In this document: one piece after another, positions 20,322-29,381 of the stretch | How the letters are laid out: every line of letters begins with the position of its first letter | How positions within the stretch are numbered: position 1 is the first letter of the stretch | Translations under genes and position numbers: made by a program | From: Ornithinibacillus halotolerans | GTDB taxonomy: Bacteria; Bacillota; Bacilli; Bacillales; Amphibacillaceae | Length of the DNA stretch: 64,000 bases | Reading direction: 5' to 3' | Assembly: GCF_014637405.1 (NCBI RefSeq) | Contig: NZ_BMEY01000019.1 | Coordinates: 19,100-83,099 of the forward strand | The notes under the pieces: model-generated | Databases searched by the model: none | Told to the model about the DNA's origin: nothing | The model's input: the letters and a program-made list of their open reading frames with translations, nothing else

Positions 20322-20348
20322 ACCGTTTATTATTCATCACATAAGCTA
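20322..20348 (+). promoter_or_regulatory. SigK-type promoter of gerE
   Basis: AC (20322-20323), 16 bases, then CATAAGCTA (20340-20348): this fits the mother-cell SigK pattern AC-N16-CATANNNTA. It lies about 60 bases before the gerE start. gerE of B. subtilis is transcribed by SigK. Confidence 0.75.
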
Positions 20349-20409
20349 ATAGTGACTAAATAATTCCCTTCATAAATGCAGCTCTATGACAGCAAGGAGG
20401 GGTTAACAT

Positions 20410-20634
20410 TTGAAGGACAACGAGTACAAACCGAAGCAATTATTAACTAAACGAGAAAAAGAAGTTTTCGAGCTCTTGGTACAAGACAAAACTACTAAAG
20501 AAATTGCCCAGGAATTGTTTATATCTGAGAAAACTGTCCGTAACCATATTTCAAATGCTATGCAAAAACTAGGAGTCAAGGGGCGCTCACAGGCAGTTGT
20601 AGAGCTAATCCGTATGGGTGAATTAAAGCTCTAA
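20410..20634 (+). CDS. gerE: Sporulation transcriptional regulator GerE
   Basis: A 74-residue protein that is entirely a LuxR-type helix-turn-helix domain (LTKREKEVFELLV, TTKEIAQELFISEKTVRNHI, GRSQAVVELIRMGEL). GerE acts late in the mother cell, activating some coat genes and repressing others of the SigK regulon. The start is a TTG behind AGGAGGGG. It is a single gene between its SigK promoter and a strong terminator. Confidence 0.96.
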   Translation: MKDNEYKPKQLLTKREKEVFELLVQDKTTKEIAQELFISEKTVRNHISNAMQKLGVKGRSQAVVELIRMGELKL

Positions 20635-20636
20635 AA

Positions 20637-20669
20637 AAAACCGACTTTCCTTAAAGGAAGTCGGTTTTT
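20637..20669. terminator. Bidirectional terminator between gerE and ysmA
   Basis: AAAACCGACTTTCC pairs with GGAAGTCGGTTTT with a four-base loop; A and T runs on the two sides serve both convergent genes. Confidence 0.9.
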
Positions 20670-20686
20670 CTTAGGAAGAATAACAA

Positions 20687-21139
20687 CTAACGGGTTATTA
20701 TTACCCCTAATTTCTCTTTAATTTCATTTTTTAACGGGAGTGGCTTACCAGTAGCAGCATTTATATATACAATTCTGCCACGACCTGTAATGCATACTTC
20801 GTCATTTTGATTTACTCCCATATAATGAATATCGAACGAAGTATTACCTATATGTGACGCTTTTACATATAGTTCTAAACTATCCTGAAAATACATTTGC
20901 TTTAGGTAATCACATTGTAAATCAGCTACAATAGGTATCCCCTCATTACTACTATCATTATTGAAAATTCCTACTGATTTCAAGTATTCAATTCTTGCTT
21001 CTTCAAAATAAATAAATGGACTTACATTATTTACATGCCCAAACATATCTGTTTCCGAAAAACGGATCCGAATTGGAATAGAAAAAGAAAATTCTTCTCT
21101 CCATTTTGTAAAATCTTCTATATAGGAAATTCTTCTCAT
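20687..21139 (-). CDS. ysmA: Acyl-CoA thioesterase, hotdog fold (YsmA-like)
   Basis: 150 residues of the 4-hydroxybenzoyl-CoA thioesterase family. The pattern RFSETDMFGHVNNVSPFIYF near residue 28 carries the Asp/His/Asn of the active-site helix region. Relatives hydrolyse acyl-CoA esters; the physiological substrate is not known. It lies downstream of sdhB behind a terminator hairpin, so read-through or a weak own promoter is possible. Confidence 0.87.
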   Translation of the reverse strand: MRRISYIEDFTKWREEFSFSIPIRIRFSETDMFGHVNNVSPFIYFEEARIEYLKSVGIFNNDSSNEGIPIVADLQCDYLKQMYFQDSLELYVKASHIGNTSFDIHYMGVNQNDEVCITGRGRIVYINAATGKPLPLKNEIKEKLGVIITR

Positions 21140-21162
21140 TATGCCATCCTCCTTGATCCAGA

Positions 21163-21202
21163 TAAAAAAAGACCCCTACCTAAATACTCGAGGTAAGGGT
21201 CT
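21163..21202 (-). terminator. Terminator of the sdh operon
   Basis: AGACCCCTACCT (21170-21181) pairs with AGGTAAGGGTCT (21191-21202), and a seven-base T run follows on the minus strand. Confidence 0.88.
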
Positions 21203-21217
21203 TGTTGTCTTGATTTC

Positions 21218-21982
21218 TTAATGTGCATTGTCACTTCCAAAGAAGTTCTTAAATGATTGAACAGTAGCAGCACGGTTCATTGCTGCTATTGAAGTAGTTA
21301 ATGGAATACCTTTCGGACATACTTGAACACAGTTTTGTGCGTTACCGCAACCTACTAGTCCACCATCTTCCATTAATCCAGCAATTCTTTCAGCTGCATT
21401 CATTTCACCAGTTGGATGTGAATTAAATAGACGTGCTTGAGAGATAGCAGCTGGTCCAATAAAGTTTGATTTATCGTTTACATTTGGACAAGCTTCTAAA
21501 CAAACACCACAAGTCATACATTTAGATAGTTCGTAAGCCCATTGACGTTTTTTCTCAGGCATACGCGGACCAGGTCCTAAATCATACGTACCATCAATCG
21601 GAATCCAAGCTTTCACTTGTTTCAATGCATCAAACATTCTTTCACGATCGATCACTAAGTCACGTACTACTGGGAATGTAGACATTGGTTCTAATCGAAT
21701 TGGATGTTCTAATTCATCAACAAGCGCAGCACAAGATTGTCTTGGAACCCCATTGATTACCATGGAACAAGCTCCACACACTTCTTCTAAACAGCTCATA
21801 TCCCATGCTATTGGTGTTGTCTTCTCCCCATCAGCAGTAACAGGATTCTTTCTAATTTCCATTAACCCAGAAATAACATTCATATTTTTACGATATGGAA
21901 CATTAAATGATTGTTTATATGGAGCAGAATCTGGGCTATCTTGACGCGTAATAATAAAAGTAACAGTCTTTTGTTCAGCCAT
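21218..21982 (-). CDS. sdhB: Succinate dehydrogenase iron-sulfur subunit
   Basis: The electron-transfer subunit of respiratory complex II, 254 residues. An N-terminal plant-type ferredoxin domain carries a [2Fe-2S] site in SCLEEVCGACSM. A C-terminal bacterial-ferredoxin domain carries the cysteine groups CMTCGVCLEACP (about 160) and CGNAQNCVQVCP (about 215) for the [4Fe-4S] and [3Fe-4S] clusters. It is the last gene of sdhCAB, 36 bases after sdhA. Confidence 0.97.
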   Translation of the reverse strand: MAEQKTVTFIITRQDSPDSAPYKQSFNVPYRKNMNVISGLMEIRKNPVTADGEKTTPIAWDMSCLEEVCGACSMVINGVPRQSCAALVDELEHPIRLEPMSTFPVVRDLVIDRERMFDALKQVKAWIPIDGTYDLGPGPRMPEKKRQWAYELSKCMTCGVCLEACPNVNDKSNFIGPAAISQARLFNSHPTGEMNAAERIAGLMEDGGLVGCGNAQNCVQVCPKGIPLTTSIAAMNRAATVQSFKNFFGSDNAH

Positions 21983-22018
21983 TTTTACTTACTCCCTTCG
22001 CTATTTTAACTTTCCGTC

Positions 22019-23770
22019 TTAGTGCTTCTTCGTGTAATCACGTTTACGCGGCGGAATTAATGATACATCTACATCTTCATATGAGAATACAGGTGAGTTT
22101 GTTTTTTCATCAAACTCTGCAATTGTAGTTTTTAGCCATTCTTCATCATTACGCTCAGGGAATTCTGGCTTATAATGTGCTCCGCGGCTTTCATTACGGT
22201 TATATGCACCAATCGTAATAACACGTGCTAAATGAAGCATATTCTTTAGCTGTCTTGTGAACATAACACCTTGGTTATTCCAACGTGATGTATCGTTAAT
22301 GTTTATATTTTCAAATCTCTCTAGTAATTCTTGGATTTTTTCATCAGTTTTTAATAGTTTCGCATTTTCACGCACCACTGTGACATTATCAGTCATCCAT
22401 TCACCTAATTCTTGGTGAATTTGGTAAGCGTTCTCTTCCCCGTCCATATTCATTAATGCCTGGAACTTCTCTTCTTCTTCTTTTACACGGTTGTCAAATA
22501 AACTTGCGTCTAAATCTTCCACATGTTTAGATAATCCATCTACATATTCAATCGCTTTCGGACCTGCAACCATACCACCATAAATAGCTGATAGTAACGA
22601 GTTTGCACCTAAGCGGTTAGCACCGTGTTGTGAATAATCACATTCACCAGCAGCAAAGATTCCTGGAATACTAGTCATTTGATTATAATCAACCCATAAT
22701 CCACCCATTGAATAGTGAACCGCAGGGAAAATTTTCATAGGAACTTTACGTGGATCTTCACCTACGAATTTTTCGTAGATTTCAATAATACCACCAAGTT
22801 TAATGTCTAATTCTTTTGGATCTTTATGAGATAAATCTAGGTAAACCATGTTCTCCCCATTGATTCCTAGTTTTTGATTTACACAAACATCAAAAATTTC
22901 TCGTGTAGCAATATCACGAGGAACTAGGTTTCCGTATGCAGGATATTTTTCCTCTAGGAAATACCAAGGCTCCCCATCCTTATAAGTCCAAACACGTCCA
23001 CCTTCACCACGTGCAGATTCACTCATAAGACGAAGTTTATCATCCCCAGGAATTGCAGTTGGATGGATTTGAATAAATTCACCATTCGCATATTTTGCAC
23101 CTTGTTGATATAAAATCGATGCAGCTGAACCTGTATTTATCATAGAGTTAGTTGACTTACCGAAGATAATCCCAGGTCCTCCAGTAGCCATAATTGTTGC
23201 ATCGGAAGGGAATGATTTAATCTCATGTGTCTTCATATCTTGTGCAACAATTCCACGTCCGACGCCTTCTTCATCAAGAACGGCTCCTAGGAATTCCCAA
23301 CCTTCGTATTTCGTAACTAATCCTTCTACTTCATAACGACGTACTTGTTCATCAAGCGCATATAATAATTGCTGTCCTGTTGTTGCCCCAGCAAAAGCAG
23401 TACGGTGATGTTGAGTTCCACCGAAGCGACGGAAATCTAGTAAACCTTCAGGAGTACGGTTAAACATAACTCCCATACGATCTAACATATTAATAATTCC
23501 CGGTGCTGCTTCACACATTGCTTTAACTGGTGGTTGGTTTGCTAAGAAATCCCCACCATAAACGGTATCATCAAAATGAATCCAAGGAGAATCTCCTTCT
23601 CCTTTAGTATTTACGGCACCATTAATACCACCTTGGGCACATACAGAGTGAGAACGCTTTACTGGTACAATAGAAAATAAGTCAACGCTTACACCAGCTT
23701 CAGCAGCCTTTATCGTTGCCATTAGACCAGCAAGGCCTCCACCGACTACAGCGATTTTACGGTTACTCAT
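22019..23770 (-). CDS. sdhA: Succinate dehydrogenase flavoprotein subunit
   Basis: Oxidises succinate to fumarate using covalently bound FAD. It has 583 residues. Seen: the FAD Rossmann site VVGGGLAGLMATIKAAEAG at the start, the flavin-linking histidine region HSVCAQGGIN near 42, the substrate loop HRTAFAGATTGQQ near 120, the catalytic SESARGEGGRVW near 255, and GANRLGANSLLSAIYGG in the C-terminal FAD-binding part. It faces the cytoplasm with SdhB on the SdhC anchor. Confidence 0.98.
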   Translation of the reverse strand: MSNRKIAVVGGGLAGLMATIKAAEAGVSVDLFSIVPVKRSHSVCAQGGINGAVNTKGEGDSPWIHFDDTVYGGDFLANQPPVKAMCEAAPGIINMLDRMGVMFNRTPEGLLDFRRFGGTQHHRTAFAGATTGQQLLYALDEQVRRYEVEGLVTKYEGWEFLGAVLDEEGVGRGIVAQDMKTHEIKSFPSDATIMATGGPGIIFGKSTNSMINTGSAASILYQQGAKYANGEFIQIHPTAIPGDDKLRLMSESARGEGGRVWTYKDGEPWYFLEEKYPAYGNLVPRDIATREIFDVCVNQKLGINGENMVYLDLSHKDPKELDIKLGGIIEIYEKFVGEDPRKVPMKIFPAVHYSMGGLWVDYNQMTSIPGIFAAGECDYSQHGANRLGANSLLSAIYGGMVAGPKAIEYVDGLSKHVEDLDASLFDNRVKEEEEKFQALMNMDGEENAYQIHQELGEWMTDNVTVVRENAKLLKTDEKIQELLERFENININDTSRWNNQGVMFTRQLKNMLHLARVITIGAYNRNESRGAHYKPEFPERNDEEWLKTTIAEFDEKTNSPVFSYEDVDVSLIPPRKRDYTKKH

Positions 23771-23803
23771 AATAAAAAACTCACTCCTTCTTTCAATCTA
23801 TCT

Positions 23804-24424
23804 TTATACTCCGTAAGCAAATGTAATTAATGTTCTTATTCCAATATAGCTAACTACTAGGAATACTAGCAATGTAGCATATGTAACGATTTTTTGTGAT
23901 CTTGGTGATTGCGCAATTCCCCATGATACGAAGAAGCCCCAAAGACCATTTGCAAAATGGAATACAGCTGAAAGAACACCAATAACATAGAACCAGAACA
24001 TTACCGGATTATCTAATATTCCTTCCATTAGGCTGTAATTGACTTCAGCATTTCCAAGAGCCACTTGCACACGAGTTTCGAACACATGCCACGCAATAAA
24101 TACTAATGTAACTATTCCTGTAATACGTTGCAAATAGAATAACCAGTTACGCACAAAGCCAAAACGTCGTACGTTGTTTTTGGCAACGAATACAATATAA
24201 ACCCCTAAAATTGCATGGAATAAAATTGGTAAATAAATAACAAAGATTTCTAATACTAAGACGAATGGAAGATTCGCCATAAATCCTGCAGCTTTGTTAA
24301 AACTTTCTTCCCCGTATACTGCAAAATGATTGATTATTAAGTGTTGAACCATAAATAGCCCAATTGGTACTACACCTAATAGTGAGTGCAATCTCCTTGT
24401 AAAAAACTCCCTATTTTCCGCCAT
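23804..24424 (-). CDS. sdhC: Succinate dehydrogenase cytochrome b558 subunit
   Basis: The single-polypeptide, di-haem membrane anchor found in Firmicutes. It has 206 residues and five transmembrane helices. Conserved histidines suited to haem ligation occur in FMVQHLIINHF, LFHAILGVYI, FIAWHVFE and VFHFANGLW. It is the first gene of sdhCAB, with a GGGGGG-type ribosome site. It is divergent from yslB across about 270 bases, in which I cannot assign a convincing -10/-35 pair. Confidence 0.95.
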   Translation of the reverse strand: MAENREFFTRRLHSLLGVVPIGLFMVQHLIINHFAVYGEESFNKAAGFMANLPFVLVLEIFVIYLPILFHAILGVYIVFVAKNNVRRFGFVRNWLFYLQRITGIVTLVFIAWHVFETRVQVALGNAEVNYSLMEGILDNPVMFWFYVIGVLSAVFHFANGLWGFFVSWGIAQSPRSQKIVTYATLLVFLVVSYIGIRTLITFAYGV

Positions 24425-24692
24425 GTGATACCCCCCTTAGTTCTTCTGATGTTTTAATTAAATTGTCTGACATTTTACACAAATTAAACCGAACTAAATT
24501 TGTGTCTAAAATGTAGCACTTACAACAATTTTATTGTACGACTAACTCTTATTAGCGTCAAGAAAAGGCCATTCTATTTTTAAATCGCTTTCAGTCTTTG
24601 CTAAGTCTTGCTTTAAAATAATAATGCATGGATAATAATAATATACTTATAATGGTATTATGCAATCTTTACATACAGGAAGGAATCATAAA

Positions 24693-25130
24693 ATGAATAA
24701 AAACGAAGAAAAGCTTCCAATTGAATTACTCGATAAAATCCAATCAGCTGGGGCTGGATATGATTTGTTAAGGTATGTTAGTTTACCTGATGTTTTTGGT
24801 TCAGAAGCTGATGCCTTATTATACTTTATGGGAAAAAGCCTAGCTAGGAAATTTAATATACAATCGTTAGGAGACATTAGTTACTTTTTTGAAAAAGTTG
24901 GTTGGGGAAGACTGGAACTTTTTAAAGAAAAAAATAATAAATTAGAATTTCATCTACTGGCAGATACCGTTGTGCAACGATTAGCTATGCCAGTTGAAAC
25001 AGAATTCCGCTTAGAAGCTGGTTTTCTCGCAGAAGCTATATCATCGTTAAAAAGAGTAGATTGTGAGTGTGTCGAAGAAATTAGAAAGAAGATACATCAA
25101 GTTGAATTTACAGTTTTTTATATTGATTAA
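24693..25130 (+). CDS. yslB: YslB-like protein (DUF2507)
   Basis: 145 residues from the ATG at 24693, which has AGGAAGGA upstream; the frame also opens at 24660 without a site. The protein resembles the small V4R-like sensory fold: LLRYVSLPDVFG, YFMGKSLARKF and GFLAEAI are its conserved pieces. Function unknown. It sits beside sdhC and uvrC as in B. subtilis. Confidence 0.85.
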   Translation: MNKNEEKLPIELLDKIQSAGAGYDLLRYVSLPDVFGSEADALLYFMGKSLARKFNIQSLGDISYFFEKVGWGRLELFKEKNNKLEFHLLADTVVQRLAMPVETEFRLEAGFLAEAISSLKRVDCECVEEIRKKIHQVEFTVFYID

Positions 25131-25147
25131 AGCTTCGGTATATAACT

Positions 25148-25204
25148 AAAAGAGGATATGCAAGTAATAACCTATCCAATTGGTTAATCTTGCATATCCT
25201 CTTT
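25148..25204. terminator. Bidirectional terminator shared by yslB and uvrC
   Basis: AAAGAGGATATGCAAG (25148-25163) pairs perfectly with 25189-25204. The right arm is inside the end of uvrC, encoding its last residues (KEDMQD). Confidence 0.85.
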
Positions 25205-26983
25205 CTTATCCTTCTTGTTTAGCTCTGTAATAATAATCTCTGCAGTATTTTGTGGAATTCCAAGTTTTGTTATTTCCTGAGTAGTTGCATTCCGTATGTC
25301 ATTAATTGATTTAAAATGAGTTAATAATAATTTTCTTCTCTTTTCACCAACACCAGGTATTTTATCCAATTCGGACTGAAAAAGATTTTTACCACGAAGT
25401 TGACGATGGAAACTAATAGCAAATCGATGAACTTCATCTTGGATTCGTTGAATTAAATAAAACTCTTGGGACTGCCTTGATAATGGAACAACTTGAGGTG
25501 GAAATCCATAAAGTAATTCACTCGTTCGATGTTTGTCATCTTTTGCTAATCCACATAACGGGACATCCAGACCAAGTTCATTTTCTAACACATCTAGTGC
25601 TGCACTCATCTGCCCTTTTCCACCATCTACAATAATTAGATCTGGTAGAGCTAACGATTCCTTTAACACACGTGAATACCTTCTTCGGATAACCTCTCTC
25701 ATCGTTTCATAATCATCAGGACCTTCAACATCCTTGATTTTATATTTCCGATAATCTTTTTTGCTCGGTTTTCCATCAATAAATACAACCATAGCTGAAA
25801 CAGGATCTGTCCCTTGTATATTTGAGTTATCAAACGCTTCAATACGGTGTGGCAATTCAATATTTAATGCTTTACCAAGTTTTTCTACTGCTAAGATTGT
25901 ACGTTCCTCATCTCGTTCAATAATAGAGAATTTTTCTATAATGGATGCTTTAGCATTTTCCATTGCTAATTCAACGAGTTCCTTTTTCTTACCTCGATAT
26001 GGTGTATGCACAGTTACATCTAATAGCTCTTGGAGTATCTCAATATTTGTCCCAATAGGAACAAATATTTGTTTTGGTTTTAAATGATTTTCATGGAGAT
26101 AAAATCTACCAATAAAACTAATAAATGCTTCTTCTGCTTCATCAAAAAATGGGAAAACTGAAACATCACGCTCTATTAACTTACCTTGCCGTATAAAGAA
26201 AACTTGAATACACATCCAGCCTTTATCAAAACTATATCCAAATACATCGATATCAGAACGATCAGACAACGTCATCTTTTGTTGTTCCATAACTACTTCA
26301 ATATGTTGGATTTGGTCACGCAATTCGATTGCTCTTTCAAAATTAAGCTTTTCACTAGCTTCTTGCATTTTAGTTAATAAATTTTTCTTTATCTCTTTAA
26401 ATCCACCTTGTAAAAAAGAGGTAATATCTTGAATAATATCTTTGTAAAATTCTTCCGATGGTGGACTATCACTACAAGCAAAACATTGGTTCATATGGTA
26501 ATACAAACATGGCTTACCTTTAGGATTATTACATTTTCTAAGTGGGTAAATACGATCTAATAATTTCTTCGTTTCTCTAGCTGCAATTACGTTTGGATAT
26601 GGCCCAAAGTACTTACCTTTATCTTTTTTAATTTTTCGAGTAATTAACAGTCTTGGATGCCTCTCTGCGGTAATTTTTAAATAAGGATATGATTTATCAT
26701 CCTTCAGCATAACGTTATACTTTGGATCATATTTTTTAATTAAATTCATTTCCAGAATAAGTGCTTCTATTTCTGAAGACGTAATTATATATTCAAAGTC
26801 TACTATTTCTTGTACTAACCGCTGTGTTTTTTGATCATGTGCTCCTGTAAAATAGGAACGAACACGATTTTTTAATAGCTTTGATTTTCCAACGTAAATA
26901 ACAGTATTATGCTTATCCTTCATTAAATAACAACCTGGTTTGGCAGGAAGAACCGCTAGTTTCTCTTGTATTTTCTGGTTCAT
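25184..26983 (-). CDS. uvrC: Excinuclease ABC subunit C
   Basis: Makes both incisions in nucleotide excision repair with UvrB-bound damaged DNA. It has 599 residues. The N-terminal GIY-YIG nuclease is visible ([19 protein letters not shown], about 16-34). A cysteine cluster follows near 150-170 ([20 protein letters not shown]). A UVR motif that contacts UvrB is near 205. The RNase H-like nuclease ([29 protein letters not shown]) and a C-terminal HhH pair ([19 protein letters not shown]) complete it. Confidence 0.97.
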   Translation of the reverse strand: MNQKIQEKLAVLPAKPGCYLMKDKHNTVIYVGKSKLLKNRVRSYFTGAHDQKTQRLVQEIVDFEYIITSSEIEALILEMNLIKKYDPKYNVMLKDDKSYPYLKITAERHPRLLITRKIKKDKGKYFGPYPNVIAARETKKLLDRIYPLRKCNNPKGKPCLYYHMNQCFACSDSPPSEEFYKDIIQDITSFLQGGFKEIKKNLLTKMQEASEKLNFERAIELRDQIQHIEVVMEQQKMTLSDRSDIDVFGYSFDKGWMCIQVFFIRQGKLIERDVSVFPFFDEAEEAFISFIGRFYLHENHLKPKQIFVPIGTNIEILQELLDVTVHTPYRGKKKELVELAMENAKASIIEKFSIIERDEERTILAVEKLGKALNIELPHRIEAFDNSNIQGTDPVSAMVVFIDGKPSKKDYRKYKIKDVEGPDDYETMREVIRRRYSRVLKESLALPDLIIVDGGKGQMSAALDVLENELGLDVPLCGLAKDDKHRTSELLYGFPPQVVPLSRQSQEFYLIQRIQDEVHRFAISFHRQLRGKNLFQSELDKIPGVGEKRRKLLLTHFKSINDIRNATTQEITKLGIPQNTAEIIITELNKKDKKEDMQD

Positions 26984-27029
26984 ATTTTTTCATTCCTTCA
27001 TTCTAATGAAGTTCCTCTTCTTCGTAAAG

Positions 27030-27060
27030 AATCCCTTGTTACATTTCGCAACAAGGGATT
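27030..27060 (-). terminator. Terminator after trxA
   Basis: AATCCCTTGTT (27030-27040) and AACAAGGGATT (27050-27060) form a perfect 11-bp stem. The following T-rich stretch is short. Confidence 0.8.
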
Positions 27061-27072
27061 GTTTGTTTAGCA

Positions 27073-27387
27073 TTAAGCATGTTTGTTAACTAATTCAACT
27101 AATGCTTCTTTTGGTTGGAAACCAATTACTTGGTCTACTACATTACCATCCTTAAATAGTAAAAGTGTTGGGATACTCATAACACCATATTTACTTGCTG
27201 TTTCTTGGTTTTCGTCAACATCAAGTTTAACGATTTGAACTTTATCTGACATTTCACCATCTACTTCTTCAAGTACAGGAGCAATCATTTTACAAGGACC
27301 ACACCATGGTGCCCAAAAATCTACTAATACAAGACCACTTGCAGTTTCTTCTGCAAAATTTTGATCTGTTACATTCTTAATTGCCAT
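27073..27387 (-). CDS. trxA: Thioredoxin
   Basis: The general cytoplasmic protein-disulfide reductant, 104 residues. It has the active site WAPWCGPCK (Cys29 and Cys32), the cis-proline region MSIPTLLLF, and the usual length. It is followed by its own terminator and preceded by a promoter region with a perfect dyad, so it is monocistronic. Confidence 0.98.
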   Translation of the reverse strand: MAIKNVTDQNFAEETASGLVLVDFWAPWCGPCKMIAPVLEEVDGEMSDKVQIVKLDVDENQETASKYGVMSIPTLLLFKDGNVVDQVIGFQPKEALVELVNKHA

Positions 27388-27408
27388 TTGCTTTCCTCCT
27401 TTTGAAAC

Positions 27409-27436
27409 ATATACTCAAAAAGAGTATATCATTATA
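27409..27436 (-). promoter_or_regulatory. trxA -10 region with an adjoining perfect dyad
   Basis: On the minus strand TATAAT (27431-27436) is followed at once by ATATACTC-TTTTT-GAGTATAT (27409-27429). The dyad covers the likely transcription start and the 5' leader. The -35 is weak. An operator or an mRNA 5' hairpin are both possible. Confidence 0.4.
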
Positions 27437-27512
27437 TACTATTCCTTACTAACAGTTTGCTTATCCTAGTGATTATTATCCAAAATGAAACTAAAAATTA
27501 TTATGTCTCGAT

Positions 27513-27564
27513 ACCCGCAGCCCGAATACACTTTGCTTTCACTTTGGAGTACAAGTGCAACATC
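27513..27564. repeat. Degenerate fragment of the dispersed 300-base repeat
   Basis: The 52 bases resemble one end of the dispersed repeat (compare 51923-51975). They share ACCCGC, CCCG-AATA-CACT, GCTTTCACTTT, GAGTACA and GCRACATC in the same order, with small gaps. Only this end is present. The rest of the trxA-etfA gap is not recognised. Confidence 0.55.
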
Positions 27565-27580
27565 ACTATAACATTAAATA

Positions 27581-28555
27581 TTATGCTTTTAGAGCCTTAA
27601 TTTCTTCTGTTAGTAATGGAACAATTTCAAAAAGATCGCCTACAATACCATAGTCTGCTACATTGAAAATATTAGCTTCTGGGTCTTTGTTAATGGCAAC
27701 GATCACTTTAGAGTTAGACATCCCTGCTAAATGTTGAATTGCTCCTGAAATACCTACCGCAATATATAAATCCGGTGTAACTACCTTACCAGTTTGACCA
27801 ATTTGTAAAGAGTAATCACAGTAATCCGCATCACATGCTCCACGTGATGCTCCTACTGCACCACCTAGAACTTCAGCAAGTTCATACAATGGTTTAAACC
27901 CATCTGCACTTTTTACACCACGTCCACCAGCAACAACAACTTTCGCTTCAGACAAATCTACACCATCAGTAGCTTTTCGAAGTACTTCTTTAATCACTGT
28001 ACGCAAATCAGAAATTTCCACAGTTTTATCTTGTACATCACCAGTACGTGATTCATCACGGTCTAGTGCAGCGATATTGTTTGGACGGACTGTTGCAAAT
28101 ACAAGTCCTTCTGAGATTACTTTCTTTTCAAATGCTTTCCCCGAATAGATTGGTCTAGTAAAGACTACTTCATCCCCATCAACTTCGATATCAACCGCAT
28201 CAGAAATTAATCCCGCTTCGAGTTTACTGGCAATTTTAGGAGTTAAATCTTTCCCGATTGCAGTGTGGCCCATAATAATTCCATCTGGATTTTCATCTTC
28301 AATTACAGATAATACTGCTTGACCATATCCATCAGATGTATAAGTAGCTAATTTTTCATTTTTAACTGTGACCACTCGGTCTGCACCATAATATATCATT
28401 TCTTGTGCTTGAGTTCCTAAATCATCGGCACCACACAATACACCAACAACTTCTGCATCACCATTCACCTTTTTCGCTGCAGCAATTGCTTCAAAGGTAA
28501 CGTTTCTAAGTACATTATCTCTTGATTCACCAATAACTATTATCTTTTCACTCAT
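27581..28555 (-). CDS. etfA: Electron transfer flavoprotein alpha subunit
   Basis: With EtfB it accepts electrons from acyl-CoA dehydrogenases and passes them on to the quinone pool. It has 324 residues. The C-terminal FAD domain is recognisable (VVVAGGRGVKSADGF, GASRGACDADYC, QIGQTGKVVTPDLYIAVGISGAIQH, then VAINKDPEANIFNVADYGIVGD). It is the last gene of the fatty-acid degradation cluster, 23 bases after etfB. Confidence 0.97.
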   Translation of the reverse strand: MSEKIIVIGESRDNVLRNVTFEAIAAAKKVNGDAEVVGVLCGADDLGTQAQEMIYYGADRVVTVKNEKLATYTSDGYGQAVLSVIEDENPDGIIMGHTAIGKDLTPKIASKLEAGLISDAVDIEVDGDEVVFTRPIYSGKAFEKKVISEGLVFATVRPNNIAALDRDESRTGDVQDKTVEISDLRTVIKEVLRKATDGVDLSEAKVVVAGGRGVKSADGFKPLYELAEVLGGAVGASRGACDADYCDYSLQIGQTGKVVTPDLYIAVGISGAIQHLAGMSNSKVIVAINKDPEANIFNVADYGIVGDLFEIVPLLTEEIKALKA

Positions 28556-28578
28556 TTTATATTCTCCCTTCTGCTCTC

Positions 28579-29352
28579 TTAAAGTACTTTCGCTTCGTTT
28601 CTAAGCAGCGAAACAAGTTCTTTTACTTGATCCTCTATTTCTCCTTCAAGTACTCTACCAGCTTCTTTTTCAGGAGGTAAGAAAACATTTAATGTCTTTG
28701 TTTTTGGCTCAAGTTCATCTTCATCTAAGTCCAAATCATCAATTTCTAATTCTTCAAGTGGTTTCTTTTTCGCTTTCATTATTCCAGGTAAAGAAGGATA
28801 TCTTGGTTCATTTAAACCTTGCTGACAAGTAACTAGTAAAGGTAATGAAGTTTCGATTTTTTCTACATCACCTTCAACATCTTTATCAATATTGACTGTA
28901 TTCCCATCGATGGAAAGACTAGTAATAGTTGTCACATAATTAATTCCTAAACGTTCAGCTAATCTAGGACCAACTTGACCACTTGCCTCATCAATAGCAA
29001 CATTACCGGCTAAAATTAGATCTACTTCTTTATCTTTAAAGTATGCTTCTAGAATCTTCGTTGTGGTAAACTGGTCACCTTCTTCTAAATCATCTTCTGT
29101 ATTTATTAGCACAGCTTTATCTGCACCCATAGCTAGTGCTGTACGAAGCTGTTTTTCGGAATCTTCATCACCGATAGTTATAACTGTTACTTCTCCACCA
29201 TGTTCATCACGCTGTTTTATCGCCTCTTCAACTGCGTATTCATCATATGGATTAATGATGAATTCCGCACCATCATCTTCAATACGACCATCAGATACAA
29301 CAATCTTTTCTTCTGTATCAAATGTCTTTTTTAACAATACGTAAATATTCAT
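28579..29352 (-). CDS. etfB: Electron transfer flavoprotein beta subunit
   Basis: 257 residues. It binds the structural AMP and docks with dehydrogenases. Typical features: INPYDEYAVEEAI near residue 33, the nucleotide-binding IDEASGQVGPRLAERLG near 123, and the recognition-loop region CQQGLNEPRYPSLPGIMKAKKK near 186. The start follows GAGGAGG. It is encoded between fadB and etfA. Confidence 0.97.
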   Translation of the reverse strand: MNIYVLLKKTFDTEEKIVVSDGRIEDDGAEFIINPYDEYAVEEAIKQRDEHGGEVTVITIGDEDSEKQLRTALAMGADKAVLINTEDDLEEGDQFTTTKILEAYFKDKEVDLILAGNVAIDEASGQVGPRLAERLGINYVTTITSLSIDGNTVNIDKDVEGDVEKIETSLPLLVTCQQGLNEPRYPSLPGIMKAKKKPLEELEIDDLDLDEDELEPKTKTLNVFLPPEKEAGRVLEGEIEDQVKELVSLLRNEAKVL

Positions 29353-29381
29353 TCTAATTCCTCCTCTAGTAATCTATTAGG

